Assembly: GCA_021811085.1 (NCBI GenBank) | Contig: JAJZPQ010000006.1 | Coordinates: 68,914-118,354, forward strand | Source of the DNA: Pseudomonadota bacterium | Lineage (GTDB): Bacteria > Pseudomonadota > Gammaproteobacteria > Burkholderiales > SG8-39 | Direction of reading: 5' to 3' | DNA length: 49,441 nt | Part shown: positions 7,527 to 15,788 of the stretch, one piece after another | How positions within the stretch are numbered: position 1 is the stretch's first letter | Layout: each line of letters begins with the position of its first letter | Translations under genes and position numbers: made by a program | Notes under the pieces: model-generated | Told to the model about the DNA's origin: nothing | Seen by the model: only the letters and a program-made list of their open reading frames with translations | Databases searched by the model: none

Positions 7527-9062
7527 ATGGCAGTCAACGATGTGCTTAACGAATTGACGCAACGCAGAGCGAAGGCTTTAGGTATGGGCGGAGCCGAAAA
7601 GCTTGAGCGGCGACGCGCCGAGGGCGTACTTAATGCGCGCGAACGCATCGAGAAGCTGCTCGATCCGGGTAGCTTCTTCGAAAGCGGACTGTTGGCGACA
7701 TCGTATCGGCCTGAAATGAGAGATCGCACGCCGGCCGACGGCAAGATAGCAGGGTTCGGGAAAATCGAGGGCCGGCCAGTCGCGCTGATGTCGAACGATT
7801 TTACCGTTCTTGGCGCTTCAAGCTCGATCGTCAACGGTAAGAAGATCAGGCATATGCGCGAGATTGCTAACCGCAACGGCATGCCGTTTATCCTCCTGGG
7901 GGAGTCCTCCGGGGCGCGCATGCCAGATCGTATGGGTGCGCAAGGGCGCGCAATTCTCGGGCAGGACCCAACTGAGTATCAGCGGTGCCGGCATTCGCCC
8001 TGGGTTTCGGCGCTTCTTGGCGCCTGCTATGGGTCCTCTACCTGGTATGCGTGCATGTCGGACTTCGTGGTGATGCGCAAGGGCGCAGTAATGGCGGTCG
8101 CAAGCGGTCGTGTTACCTCAATGGCGATCAACCAACCAATTGAGTCCGAAGAACTTGGTGGCTGGAAGCTGCAGGCGGAGATAACGGGTCAAGCCGACCA
8201 TGTGGTGGACTCTGATGAGGCCGCACTCGCGGTCATTCGACGCTACTTGGGCTATTTGCCAAGCAACCGCAGTGAAGCGCCACCGGTTCATCCCGTGCCG
8301 GACGGGGCGGGAGAGAATGCACGCCGAATACTGGACATTCTGCCCCCAGACAGTAACAAGGTCTATGATGTTCGCAAGATTATTGAAGCAATCTCCGATC
8401 CTGACAGCGTGTTCGAGATCAAGGCGCGGTTCGGCAAGTCGATCGCGACCGCGTTGACGCGACTTGACGGAAGGACCGTCGGCGTTATCGCCAACAATCC
8501 TATGTTTAAGGGAGGCGCGATCGACGTTGATGCTTGCGCAAAGGCGACCAGCTTCCTCGTGTTCTGCGATAGCTTCAATATACCGATTGTATTTCTCGTA
8601 GATCAGCCTGGCTTCATGATCGGAATTGAAGGCGAGCGACGCGGCGCACCAGGCCGGATCATCAACTGGATGAACGCCCTTTCACTAGTCACCGTTCCAA
8701 AGATCTCGGTCATTATGCGCAAGAGCTACGGCCAGGCCTACCTGAATATGGGCGGGGGCCGGAATTCAGATGAAGTCGTGTGCTGGCCGACAGCCGATCT
8801 CGGTTTTATGGCGCCAGGTGTTGGCGTCAACGCGATGTATGGCGTTAAGAAAGAGGATGACCCCAAACGGTTTCAGGAACTGTTCGAGGAACTTACGCGC
8901 GACACGGCTGCTTGGGGCCTAGCCGCACTCTACGAGACTCAAACCGTAATCGATCCCAGGGAGACGCGCGACTGCCTCATTTCGCTGCTCGCGGTACACC
9001 GAGCTCGGCATGGAAGTGAAGTTGGGCAGCACCTATTGAGCAATTGGCCTACCAGTTATTAA
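7527..9062 (+). CDS. Acyl-CoA carboxylase carboxyltransferase subunit (propionyl/methylmalonyl-CoA type)
   Basis: A 511-residue carboxyltransferase that moves the carboxyl group from biotin to an acyl-CoA. It has the two crotonase-like halves of the family: an N-half with ARERIEKLLDPGSFFE and the acyl-CoA oxyanion region GESSGARMPDRMG, and a C-half with the VGVIANNPMFKGGAID strand, the DQPGFMIGIEGER segment and the KSYGQAYLNMGGG motif. ATG 7527 follows a GGAGG site by four bases; a longer open frame upstream runs into accC and was not used. Substrate choice (propionyl, methylcrotonyl, geranyl or another acyl-CoA) cannot be read off. The partner subunits are the genes on either side. Confidence 0.93.
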   Translation: MAVNDVLNELTQRRAKALGMGGAEKLERRRAEGVLNARERIEKLLDPGSFFESGLLATSYRPEMRDRTPADGKIAGFGKIEGRPVALMSNDFTVLGASSSIVNGKKIRHMREIANRNGMPFILLGESSGARMPDRMGAQGRAILGQDPTEYQRCRHSPWVSALLGACYGSSTWYACMSDFVVMRKGAVMAVASGRVTSMAINQPIESEELGGWKLQAEITGQADHVVDSDEAALAVIRRYLGYLPSNRSEAPPVHPVPDGAGENARRILDILPPDSNKVYDVRKIIEAISDPDSVFEIKARFGKSIATALTRLDGRTVGVIANNPMFKGGAIDVDACAKATSFLVFCDSFNIPIVFLVDQPGFMIGIEGERRGAPGRIINWMNALSLVTVPKISVIMRKSYGQAYLNMGGGRNSDEVVCWPTADLGFMAPGVGVNAMYGVKKEDDPKRFQELFEELTRDTAAWGLAALYETQTVIDPRETRDCLISLLAVHRARHGSEVGQHLLSNWPTSY

Positions 9063-9078
9063 TTGGGAGAAGGAACGC

Positions 9079-9300
9079 ATGGCTGATACGACGATCTGTT
9101 CGGAAATCGCTGGTACGGTCTGGAAGGTATTTGTAGAGGTCGGCGATGCGGTAGAAGCCGACGTTCCCCTGCTTCTGCTGGAATCGATGAAAATGGAAAT
9201 TCCGGTGGTTTCAAGCGACCCCGGCGTGGTGGTCGAAATCTTCGTTGCCGTGGGCGATTCGGTCGCGCAAGGCAGTCCTGTTCTCTCGATCCGGTGTTAG
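9079..9300 (+). CDS. Small biotin carboxyl carrier protein
   Basis: A 73-residue stand-alone biotinyl/lipoyl domain. The biotinylation site is Lys38 in the ESMKME motif, with the typical beta-hairpin glycine turns VFVEVGDAV and IFVAVGDSV placed symmetrically around it. It lacks the N-terminal extension of AccB (about 150 residues) and resembles the minimal carriers found with catabolic acyl-CoA carboxylases. It starts 16 bases after the carboxyltransferase stop, with GGGAGAAGGA as ribosome site, and its end overlaps the likely GTG start of the following synthetase subunit. It completes a three-protein carboxylase with the two upstream genes. Confidence 0.93.
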   Translation: MADTTICSEIAGTVWKVFVEVGDAVEADVPLLLLESMKMEIPVVSSDPGVVVEIFVAVGDSVAQGSPVLSIRC

Positions 9301-10025
9301 CTTTGTCCGTGACCGAAACGGATCCCTGGGCGGCGCTGCGTGCCGCCCGCGCGCAAGAGCGGAAGACGCTCGACGAGCCGTCAGGAAAGGCGATCCTCGC
9401 GTCTTTCGGCATTCGTGTCCCTGCATTCCGCGTTGTGCGAAGCAACGGCGACCTTGACGCGATCAAGGGGGAGCTACGGCCGCCCTTCGTCCTGAAGGTT
9501 GTATCGGCTGAGGTTGTACACAAGAGCGAATTCGGTGCCGTCAAAGTTGGTTTGAAAGACGAATTCGAGCTAAATAGTGCCCTTGACGCCATGAGAGCCA
9601 CGCTCGAAGGACGAGGGATCCGAGCCGATTGCTGGATGGTGGAGGAGATGGTGCCTGCAGGCTTGGAATGCGTCATCGGTGGAGTGATTGACCCGGAATT
9701 CGGACCGATGGTGATGGTTGGGCTTGGAGGAATCCTCGTGGAATTAATGGGTGATGTCGCATTTCGGATCTGTCCGATCGAAAAAGCGGACGCGGTCGAG
9801 ATGCTTCGCGAACTACGCGGTGTGGCGTTATTCAGCGGGGCGCGTGGGCGCGAACCTGCGTCGTTCGATGCGCTGGTAGACGCCCTGCTCAAGGTCGGTG
9901 GCAAGAACGGCGTACTGATGGGCTGCGCTGACGCGGTCTCGGAAATTGACGTTAATCCGATCATCGTAACTCGAGATGCTGCAATTGCTGTCGATGCCAG
10001 GTTTATCCTGACTCCGCTCGCCTGA
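9294..10025 (+). CDS. NDP-forming acyl-CoA synthetase, beta (ATP-grasp) subunit
   Basis: A 243-residue ATP-grasp subunit of the acetyl-CoA synthetase (ADP-forming)/succinyl-CoA synthetase superfamily. Family landmarks are the LASFGIRVP opening, the KVVSAEVVHKSEFGAVKVGL strand pair, the MVEEMVPAGLE segment and the glycine-rich GLGGILVELMGD loop near 145. It ends with the metal-site-like EIDVNPIIV segment. GTG 9294 overlaps the biotin carrier stop; TTG 9303 and GTG 9309 are alternative starts. With the next gene it would form an acyl-CoA from a carboxylate, CoA and ATP, giving ADP. Many bacteria fuse the two subunits in one chain; here they are separate and in beta-alpha order. Confidence 0.88.
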   Translation: MLALSVTETDPWAALRAARAQERKTLDEPSGKAILASFGIRVPAFRVVRSNGDLDAIKGELRPPFVLKVVSAEVVHKSEFGAVKVGLKDEFELNSALDAMRATLEGRGIRADCWMVEEMVPAGLECVIGGVIDPEFGPMVMVGLGGILVELMGDVAFRICPIEKADAVEMLRELRGVALFSGARGREPASFDALVDALLKVGGKNGVLMGCADAVSEIDVNPIIVTRDAAIAVDARFILTPLA

Positions 10026-10030
10026 ATGCG

Positions 10031-11470
10031 ATGTCTGCACTCGAACAATTTGCGCCGCTGTTTACGCCTGCGTCTGTGGCCATCATCGGGGCATCGGCAA
10101 GTTCCGTGTCGGCCGGGAACCGCTTCATCCGGCATATGAAGACCTTCGGCTATGACGGACGGATGTACCCGATCCATCCGTCTGCCGATGAGATCGAGGG
10201 ATTGAAGGCCTGCGCCTCGGCGACGGATCTGCCTGGCGTAATTGACTATGCATATGTAGCCGTGGCAGCGGCTCAGGTTCCTTCCGTAATTCGGTCTTTG
10301 ACCGGGCGCGTTCGTATCGCGCAGGTCATGTCAAGTGGTTTTGGAGAGACTAGCGCCGGCCACGGACTCGAGCAACAAGTCGCACAAGCCGCCCGGGATG
10401 CCGGGGTGCGAGTAATTGGACCGAACTGCCTTGGGGTCTACTCGCCGCGCGGGAGGATGACCTTCACCGAGCGGACATCGGCTGACCTCGGCGTCGTCGG
10501 GGTCGTATGCCAAAGCGGTGGCCTTGGCATTGACATCATACGACGCGGCCAGAATCGGGGGCTTCGCTTCAGCGGACTGGTGACAGTGGGAAATTGTGCC
10601 GACGTGAGTCCCTCCGAACTCCTTGAGTACTTTCTCGAGTCGCCCGATACGTCTGTTGTGGGCCTATATCTCGAGGGAGCGGGAGATGGCCGCCGGCTGT
10701 TCGAAGTTCTTAGCGCGGCGAATAGTAGGAAACCGGTTGTACTGCTAAAAGGCGGATGCACGCGCCAGGGACAACGAGCGGCTGCCTCGCACACAGGTGC
10801 GCTTTCGGGACACGAGCGGGGCTGGAAGGCGCTCGCTGCTCAGACCGGCGCTGTGCTAGTGGATAGCTTAGACGCCATGATTGACGCGCTCCTGGCCTTT
10901 CAGTGCTTACTTCCACGAGCGAACCCGACCAGACGTGCGGTTCTCTTTGGCAATGGCGGCGGTACCAGTGTCCTAGGTACCGACGCGTTCGCTAAGGCGG
11001 GATTTGAGGTTGGCGCATTTAATCCCCCGACTCTTGCTCGACTGGAGGCACTGAATTTGCCGGCTGGTTCGAGCGTTCTGAATCCCATCGACATTCCGGC
11101 GGGCGCACTTCAGCAAGACGAAGGCAAAGTCGCGGAGCGCGTCATTAATGCGGTGCAGGAGTCCCGTGCGGCAGATGTTCTCGCCATGCACATTAACATG
11201 ACGGTAGTGCTAAGTTTTCGGCATATAGACATGCTGGGTAACCTAATCGAGGCGGCGTTGCGCGTGAAAGCGCGCGATCGAGTCGGCATGCACGTTGTTC
11301 TCGTGCTGCGCTCCGATGGCGAGCCCGACGTCGAGCAGCGCAAGCGCGAATATCGTCAACGAGCAGTAGCCGCTGGTATTCCGGTATTTGACGAATTGAT
11401 CCCGGCGGTCGGCGCACTTTCGGCGCTGCGCCATGTTGAGACATTTCGCGCGCATCGAACCGACGCTTAG
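10031..11470 (+). CDS. NDP-forming acyl-CoA synthetase, alpha (CoA-binding) subunit
   Basis: A 479-residue partner of the preceding ATP-grasp subunit. The N-terminal Rossmann CoA-binding domain is visible as FTPASVAIIGASAS, the second ligase domain as GVVCQSGGLGIDI near 155, and the phospho-His site as AASHTGALSGHERG near 255, matching the His that relays phosphate in the family. The third domain follows from about 290 (AVLFGNGGGTSVLGTDAF). It begins six bases after the beta stop, so the pair is surely co-translated. Its presence in a carboxylase operon suggests that the free acid is first turned into the CoA thioester that the carboxylase uses. Substrate unknown. Confidence 0.9.
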   Translation: MSALEQFAPLFTPASVAIIGASASSVSAGNRFIRHMKTFGYDGRMYPIHPSADEIEGLKACASATDLPGVIDYAYVAVAAAQVPSVIRSLTGRVRIAQVMSSGFGETSAGHGLEQQVAQAARDAGVRVIGPNCLGVYSPRGRMTFTERTSADLGVVGVVCQSGGLGIDIIRRGQNRGLRFSGLVTVGNCADVSPSELLEYFLESPDTSVVGLYLEGAGDGRRLFEVLSAANSRKPVVLLKGGCTRQGQRAAASHTGALSGHERGWKALAAQTGAVLVDSLDAMIDALLAFQCLLPRANPTRRAVLFGNGGGTSVLGTDAFAKAGFEVGAFNPPTLARLEALNLPAGSSVLNPIDIPAGALQQDEGKVAERVINAVQESRAADVLAMHINMTVVLSFRHIDMLGNLIEAALRVKARDRVGMHVVLVLRSDGEPDVEQRKREYRQRAVAAGIPVFDELIPAVGALSALRHVETFRAHRTDA

Positions 11471-11559
11471 GATATGTCTACAAGCGTCCAAATCAGGGTG
11501 TCTTGGCAGGTCGTGGAGGCAGCGCAAGCGCGGCTCCGACCTGCAGGGCGGATGAATTT

Positions 11560-12678
11560 ATGACGAGCACACTGTTTTCGTCGATCCGCTTTCGCGGGAT
11601 GTCCCTTTCGAACCGAATAGTGGTTGCGTCGATGTGCCAGTACAGTGCCCACGATGGGTGCATGAATGACTGGCATTTGATGCATCTCGGCCAGTTTGCT
11701 GTCTCCGGTGCGGGGCTGGTTATGACGGAGATGACCGACGTGGAGCCGGAGGGTCGTATCGGGCCATATTGCGTTGGTCTCTATTCCGACGCCTGTGAAA
11801 CTGCGATGCGTAGGGTTGTGGAGTTTTGTCGCCGTCATGGAAACACCAAGCTTGGCCTTCAGCTGGCTCATGCGGGTCGCAAGAGTTCCGTCCTTCCCCC
11901 GTGGGAGGAGCGGCGATCGCTAACTCCAGATGAAGGCGGGTGGCATCCGGTCGCGCCGTCTGCCATAGGGGTGTTCGCGGACCAACCGCCGCCGCGGGAG
12001 TTGACCAGCGACGATATCAGGGAGTTGAAGCGCAAATTCGTCGATGCGGTGCGCCGAGGGAACCGCATTGGGTTTGACGTGATCGAGCTTCATGCAGCGC
12101 ATGGATATCTGATTCATCAGTTCCTGTCGCCCATCAGCAATCGGCGCACCGACGAGTACGGCGGTTCTTCCGTTAACAGGATGCGGTTTCCACTCGAGCT
12201 CTTCCAGGCCATGCGCGCTGCATGGCCTGCCGACAAGCCGATGGCCGTAAAGTTATCGGTTCTGGACTGGTGCGAAGGCGGATGGACGATGGCGGAGGCG
12301 ATCGAGTTCTGCAGCCGACTGCGGGATCTGGGATGCGACTACGTCGTCGTCTCAACGGGCGGGATCGAGTGGACTGAAAAGATACCGACTGCGCCGGGAT
12401 TCCAGGTGCGGTTCGCCGAAACAATTCGCGAGAAGACTGCCATGCCCGTCGTCGCCATCGGGCTGATCAGAGAACCCGAACAGGCAGAGGAGATCGTCGC
12501 CTCCGGCCGTGCCGACATGGTAGCGCTAGCGCGCGGAATGCTATGGGATCCACGCTGGGCGTGGCACGCCGCCGACGCACTCGGTGCGGCGCTGGAACTG
12601 CCGAACCAGTACACACGGGCGCGTCCTCAGCTTGCGCACGATACATTTGCCGTGGCGGACGCTGGCCGCAAGCGCTAG
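11560..12678 (+). CDS. Old Yellow Enzyme-family FMN oxidoreductase (YqjM/XenA class)
   Basis: A 372-residue FMN-containing TIM-barrel ene-reductase that reduces activated C=C bonds with NAD(P)H. It carries the YqjM-type Cys26 in VASMCQYSA, which tunes flavin potential, the substrate-binding His178 and His181 in LHAAHGYLIHQFLSP, the SNRRTDEYGGS loop, and the FMN phosphate segment ADMVALARGMLWDP near the end. I start at ATG 11560 because the open frame upstream of it has no ribosome site and is atypical in composition. It is the last gene of the carboxylase block; together with the PRISE reductase it gives two different enone reductases in one locus. Confidence 0.92.
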   Translation: MTSTLFSSIRFRGMSLSNRIVVASMCQYSAHDGCMNDWHLMHLGQFAVSGAGLVMTEMTDVEPEGRIGPYCVGLYSDACETAMRRVVEFCRRHGNTKLGLQLAHAGRKSSVLPPWEERRSLTPDEGGWHPVAPSAIGVFADQPPPRELTSDDIRELKRKFVDAVRRGNRIGFDVIELHAAHGYLIHQFLSPISNRRTDEYGGSSVNRMRFPLELFQAMRAAWPADKPMAVKLSVLDWCEGGWTMAEAIEFCSRLRDLGCDYVVVSTGGIEWTEKIPTAPGFQVRFAETIREKTAMPVVAIGLIREPEQAEEIVASGRADMVALARGMLWDPRWAWHAADALGAALELPNQYTRARPQLAHDTFAVADAGRKR

Positions 12679-12849
12679 ATCGAATCGTCGTAGATTCGTC
12701 GGTCAAAACGAGCGTCATTATCGCAGGTAACGATCAAGCGCAGCCGGGGCGGGGGATGATGCTCTGGCGCGCTACGCTGGCGCGATGTTTCCCGCCAACG
12801 GTAGTTGATTGCAAACCGCCCAAACTAAAAAAGGTTTTTGGATGCGCTA
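12679..12849. other. Non-coding spacer before IS630 remnant
   Basis: 171 bases with no recognisable gene or terminator. The stretch ends at a TA dinucleotide (12848-12849), the expected target of IS630-type elements. Confidence 0.5.
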
Positions 12850-13374
12850 GTGTCCTGAGTTATTAATTAGTGGAAGGTTTTGTTCGTTCCCTGGTCTCAC
12901 GATAAAGGGAGTACTCAGGAGGCGAAGAATGAGAAAAGGTCTGCGGCTTGCGCCAGTGGAGTTGACCGTGCGAGAGAACAATCAACTGATCGAGTGGACG
13001 CGACGGCACAGGACCTCGCAAGCGCAAGCGTTGGCGTTGCGTTCGCGGATCGTCATGGCCTGCGCCCAAGGGGCGAGCAACAGCGAGACGGCCGACCGGC
13101 TCCGAATTACGAAACAGACGGTGTGTAAGTGGCGCAGCCGTTTTTTGGAGCGCCGGCTCGATGGCCTGCTCGATGAATCTCGTCCCGGAGCACCGCGGCA
13201 GCACGGTGATGCGAAGATCAAGCAGTTGATTGCCACTACGCTCAATGAGCGTCCGCGTGAAGCTACCCATTGGAGCACGCGTCTGCTCGCGAAGAAGCTG
13301 CGCGTCTCGCAGAGTACAGTGAGTCGCGTCTGGCGAGCCTTTGGTTTGCAGCCGCACCGTGCAGAAACCTTTAA
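12850..13374 (+). mobile_element. IS630-family element, left half only
   Basis: The left end appears to be GTGTCCTGAGTTATTAATTA directly after a TA dinucleotide, as expected for this family, followed by a strong ribosome site and the start of the transposase. The element is interrupted at 13371-13374 (TTAA) by an IS5-family insertion. On the far side of that insertion the transposase does not resume, so the catalytic half and right terminal repeat are lost. Confidence 0.7.
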
Positions 13375-13402
13375 CAGGCTGTTGAATTTCGATCATGTGT
13401 AA
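12929..13402 (+). pseudogene. IS630-family transposase, N-terminal half (truncated)
   Basis: 157 codons, of which about 148 are native. They encode the helix-turn-helix DNA-binding part of an IS630-type transposase: ASNSETADRLRITKQTVCKWR, then the DGLLDESRPGAPR linker and a second helix-turn-helix ending LRVSQSTVSRVWRAFGLQPHR. Family proteins are about 340 residues, so the whole DDE catalytic domain is missing. The last residues, after RAETF, are read from the terminal repeat of the inserted IS5 element and end at a stop inside it. An AGGAGG site lies just upstream of ATG 12929. Non-functional for transposition. Confidence 0.85.
13371..13374. repeat. Target-site duplication TTAA, left copy
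   Basis: TTAA flanks the IS5-family element directly on the left; the matching copy is 14710-14713. It fits the YTAR target consensus of the IS5 group. Confidence 0.75.
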
Positions 13403-14709
13403 ACGGGATGGGGCGGGTAAACGTTATGGATATCGTGTTCATAAGGAACGGATTGGAGTGAATGCGATGCGTGGATCCGATGCGATGCAAGAGAGCCTGT
13501 TCATGGTGGCGAAGTTGGAAGACTTTGTGCCGGCCGATCATCCGCTTCGGCCGATTCGGGCGCTGGTAAATCAGGCGCTGGCAAGATTGAATGGGCTGTT
13601 CAATGCGGTCTACGCTGATACGGGTCGCGAGTCGATCGCGCCGGAGAAGCTCCTGCGGGCGCTGTTGCTGCAGGTGTTCTATTCGGTGCGTAGCGAACGC
13701 ATGCTGATGGAGCAAATGCGCTACAACCTGCTGTTTCGCTGGTTCGTAGGTCTGGCCATCGAAGACACGGTGTGGGACCACTCGGTATTCTCGAAGAATC
13801 GCGACCGGCTGCTGGAGCATGAGGTGATCGAGTCGTTCTTTACCGAAGTGATGACACTGGCGGACAAGGCCGGGCTGCTCTCGAAGGAACACTTCTCGGT
13901 CGATGGCACGCTGATCCAAGCGTGGGCCGGGCAAAAGAGCTTTCGGCCCAAAGACGGTTCCGACGACCAGACCCCCAATGGGGGTGGTCGCAACGCCCAG
14001 GCTGACTGGAAGGGTAAGCCCCGCAGCAACGACACGCACGCGAGCACCACCGACGCTGACGCGAGGCTGTTCAGAAAGAGCAACAACACCGCCTCGATAC
14101 TTTGCTACCAGGGCCATGCGCTCATGGAGAATCGCACCGGGCTGGTGGTGGGGGCGGTGGTGACGCATGCCAATGGAATGGGTGAGCGTACCGCGGCGCT
14201 GGCGATGCTTGACACCGTTCCGGGGAGCCAACCGAAGACTCTCGGGGCGGACAAAGCTTATGACACGGCCGACTTTGTCGCCGACTGCCGTGCGCGTAAC
14301 GTGATCCCGCATGTGGCGAGGAACACTGCCCGGCGCGGCGGTAGCGCGATTGACGCACGCACCACCCGGCACATCGGCTACGGGCTGAGCCAGAGCATTC
14401 GAAAACGCATCGAGGAGCACTTCGGCTGGTGCAAGACCGTAGGCCGTATTCGCCAGACCGTCTTTCGGGGAATAAAACGCGTCGATCAGCACTTCAAGCT
14501 CACGATGACGGCAAGTAACATCGTGAGGATGGCTCGAATAATGACGGTGGTACCGCCGGAGATTGCACAATGAACCACGAAAGTGCATGGAAATCGGCGC
14601 GCCGCACGCGCGACACCATAAACAACGAGCAGCGTTACCGAAAACACTCATTCGACACTCGCTCAAATATCGTGGCAATCACCGTTCTTGGCCGAATTTC
14701 AACAGCCTG
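13375..14709 (+). mobile_element. Complete IS5-family insertion sequence (1335 bp)
   Basis: The element is bounded by terminal inverted repeats CAGGCTGTTGAATTTCG (13375-13391) and, on the other strand, CAGGCTGTTGAAATTCG (14709-14693), 16 of 17 bases matching. TTAA lies directly outside both ends. One intact transposase gene fills it. It sits in the IS630-like transposase gene, but the sequence right of it is not the continuation of that gene, so a deletion or a second event took place on that side. Confidence 0.88.
13467..14573 (+). CDS. IS5-family DDE transposase
   Basis: An apparently intact 368-residue transposase from ATG 13467. It opens with a DUF772-like N-terminal domain (PADHPLRPIRALV, LLRALLLQVFYSVRSER, YNLLFRWFVGL). 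The DDE core is then visible: FSVDGTLIQAW gives the first Asp, LGADKAYDTADF the second, and RKRIEEHFGWCKTVG the Glu near 330. The KPRSNDTHASTTDADARL segment is typical of this transposase group. A longer frame from ATG 13395 overlaps the terminal repeat and was not used. GGAG at 13453-13456 is the likely ribosome site. All catalytic residues appear present, so the element may still be mobile. Confidence 0.92.
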   Translation: MRGSDAMQESLFMVAKLEDFVPADHPLRPIRALVNQALARLNGLFNAVYADTGRESIAPEKLLRALLLQVFYSVRSERMLMEQMRYNLLFRWFVGLAIEDTVWDHSVFSKNRDRLLEHEVIESFFTEVMTLADKAGLLSKEHFSVDGTLIQAWAGQKSFRPKDGSDDQTPNGGGRNAQADWKGKPRSNDTHASTTDADARLFRKSNNTASILCYQGHALMENRTGLVVGAVVTHANGMGERTAALAMLDTVPGSQPKTLGADKAYDTADFVADCRARNVIPHVARNTARRGGSAIDARTTRHIGYGLSQSIRKRIEEHFGWCKTVGRIRQTVFRGIKRVDQHFKLTMTASNIVRMARIMTVVPPEIAQ

Positions 14710-14713
14710 TTAA
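14710..14713. repeat. Target-site duplication TTAA, right copy
   Basis: Second TTAA directly outside the right terminal repeat of the IS5-family element; see 13371-13374. Confidence 0.75.
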
Positions 14714-14725
14714 AGGCTCGAAGCC

Positions 14726-15760
14726 ATGTCTGTCAGTTTCGCGCAGATAGTCAAGAATTTTGCCCCCTCCTGGTTTGCTGCGGTCATGGGCACCGGTGTA
14801 CTGGCGCTGGGTGCGGCGCGCATCGGTCATGAGTACCCGCCGCTGGCATACGCGGCCGGGGTATTGCATTGGTTCAACATCGTCCTGTTCCTGGTTCTGC
14901 TCCTGCCCTGGACCTTGCGGTGGTTCCAAGCGCGGCCGCAGGCGGCCGGGTCGCTGGTTCATCCGGTTGTCGGCAATTTCGTTCCCACCGTGGCGATTGC
15001 GCTGTTGGTGCTCTCGGTGCAGTTCGTCCAACTGGCCAAAGCGCCGGAAATCGCGCTGCCGCTGTGGTGGCTCGGGACCGCACTTGCGTTTGGTTTCAGC
15101 TTTCTGATTCTGTTTAAGCAATTCCTCGGCGAACAGGTGATGCTCGATCATGTCACGCCGGGGATGTTCATACCTCCGGTCGGGCTGGTGGTGATTCCGG
15201 TGGCAGGCGCGCCGCTGGCGCTTGCCGCGGACGGTGCGATGCGGGGATGGATGCTGCTTGTCTGCTATATCGCATTTGGAAGCGGGGTCCTGCTCTGGCT
15301 TGCGCTCCAGGCGATCACCATGTTCCGGTTCGTCCTGCACAAACCGATTCCGGGTCCCATGGTGCCGACTTTCTGGATCAATCTGGGGCCGTCGGGCGTG
15401 ATGCCGATCAGTCTGATCGCACTTGCGGACGCCTCGCCTTTTGTCGCGGACAAGGCGCCGTTTTACGTTGCGGCGCTCCTGCTTTGGGGTTTCGGCGCCT
15501 GGTGGCTGTTCATGGCGGCCCTGCTTACCTATTCATACTGGCGACGCGGACAGTTGCCCTTCGCGCTGTCCTGGTGGGCATTTACCTTTCCCACCGGCGC
15601 CTTCGCCATCGCGTCGTTCAAGCTATCCGGTGTTCTGCCGCTGCCGGGTATCTTTGGCCTCGGCCTCGTCACCTTTGGCTTGCTGGCAATGTTCTGGAGC
15701 GTGACGCTGGTGCGCAGTGTGCGCGGCGTGATGGACGGCAGTTTGTTCCAGCCGCACTGA
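14726..15760 (+). CDS. TDT-family transporter (SLAC1/TehA/SSU1-like anion or sulfite channel)
   Basis: A 344-residue integral membrane protein with about ten hydrophobic helices. The opening APSWFAAVMGTGVLAL is the family signature, and PLWWLGTALAFGFSF, HVTPGMFIPPVGLVVIPVAG and FWINLGPSGVMPISLIAL match the repeated-hairpin fold of TehA and SLAC1, which conduct anions or dicarboxylates. The start lies 12 bases right of the IS5 target duplication, so any native promoter was probably cut away, and the IS may now supply or block transcription. The gene looks complete at both ends. Likely cargo (sulfite, dicarboxylate or halide) cannot be decided. Confidence 0.85.
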   Translation: MSVSFAQIVKNFAPSWFAAVMGTGVLALGAARIGHEYPPLAYAAGVLHWFNIVLFLVLLLPWTLRWFQARPQAAGSLVHPVVGNFVPTVAIALLVLSVQFVQLAKAPEIALPLWWLGTALAFGFSFLILFKQFLGEQVMLDHVTPGMFIPPVGLVVIPVAGAPLALAADGAMRGWMLLVCYIAFGSGVLLWLALQAITMFRFVLHKPIPGPMVPTFWINLGPSGVMPISLIALADASPFVADKAPFYVAALLLWGFGAWWLFMAALLTYSYWRRGQLPFALSWWAFTFPTGAFAIASFKLSGVLPLPGIFGLGLVTFGLLAMFWSVTLVRSVRGVMDGSLFQPH

Positions 15761-15788
15761 TGGCTGCAGGCCGACGGCTTTCGACTAG

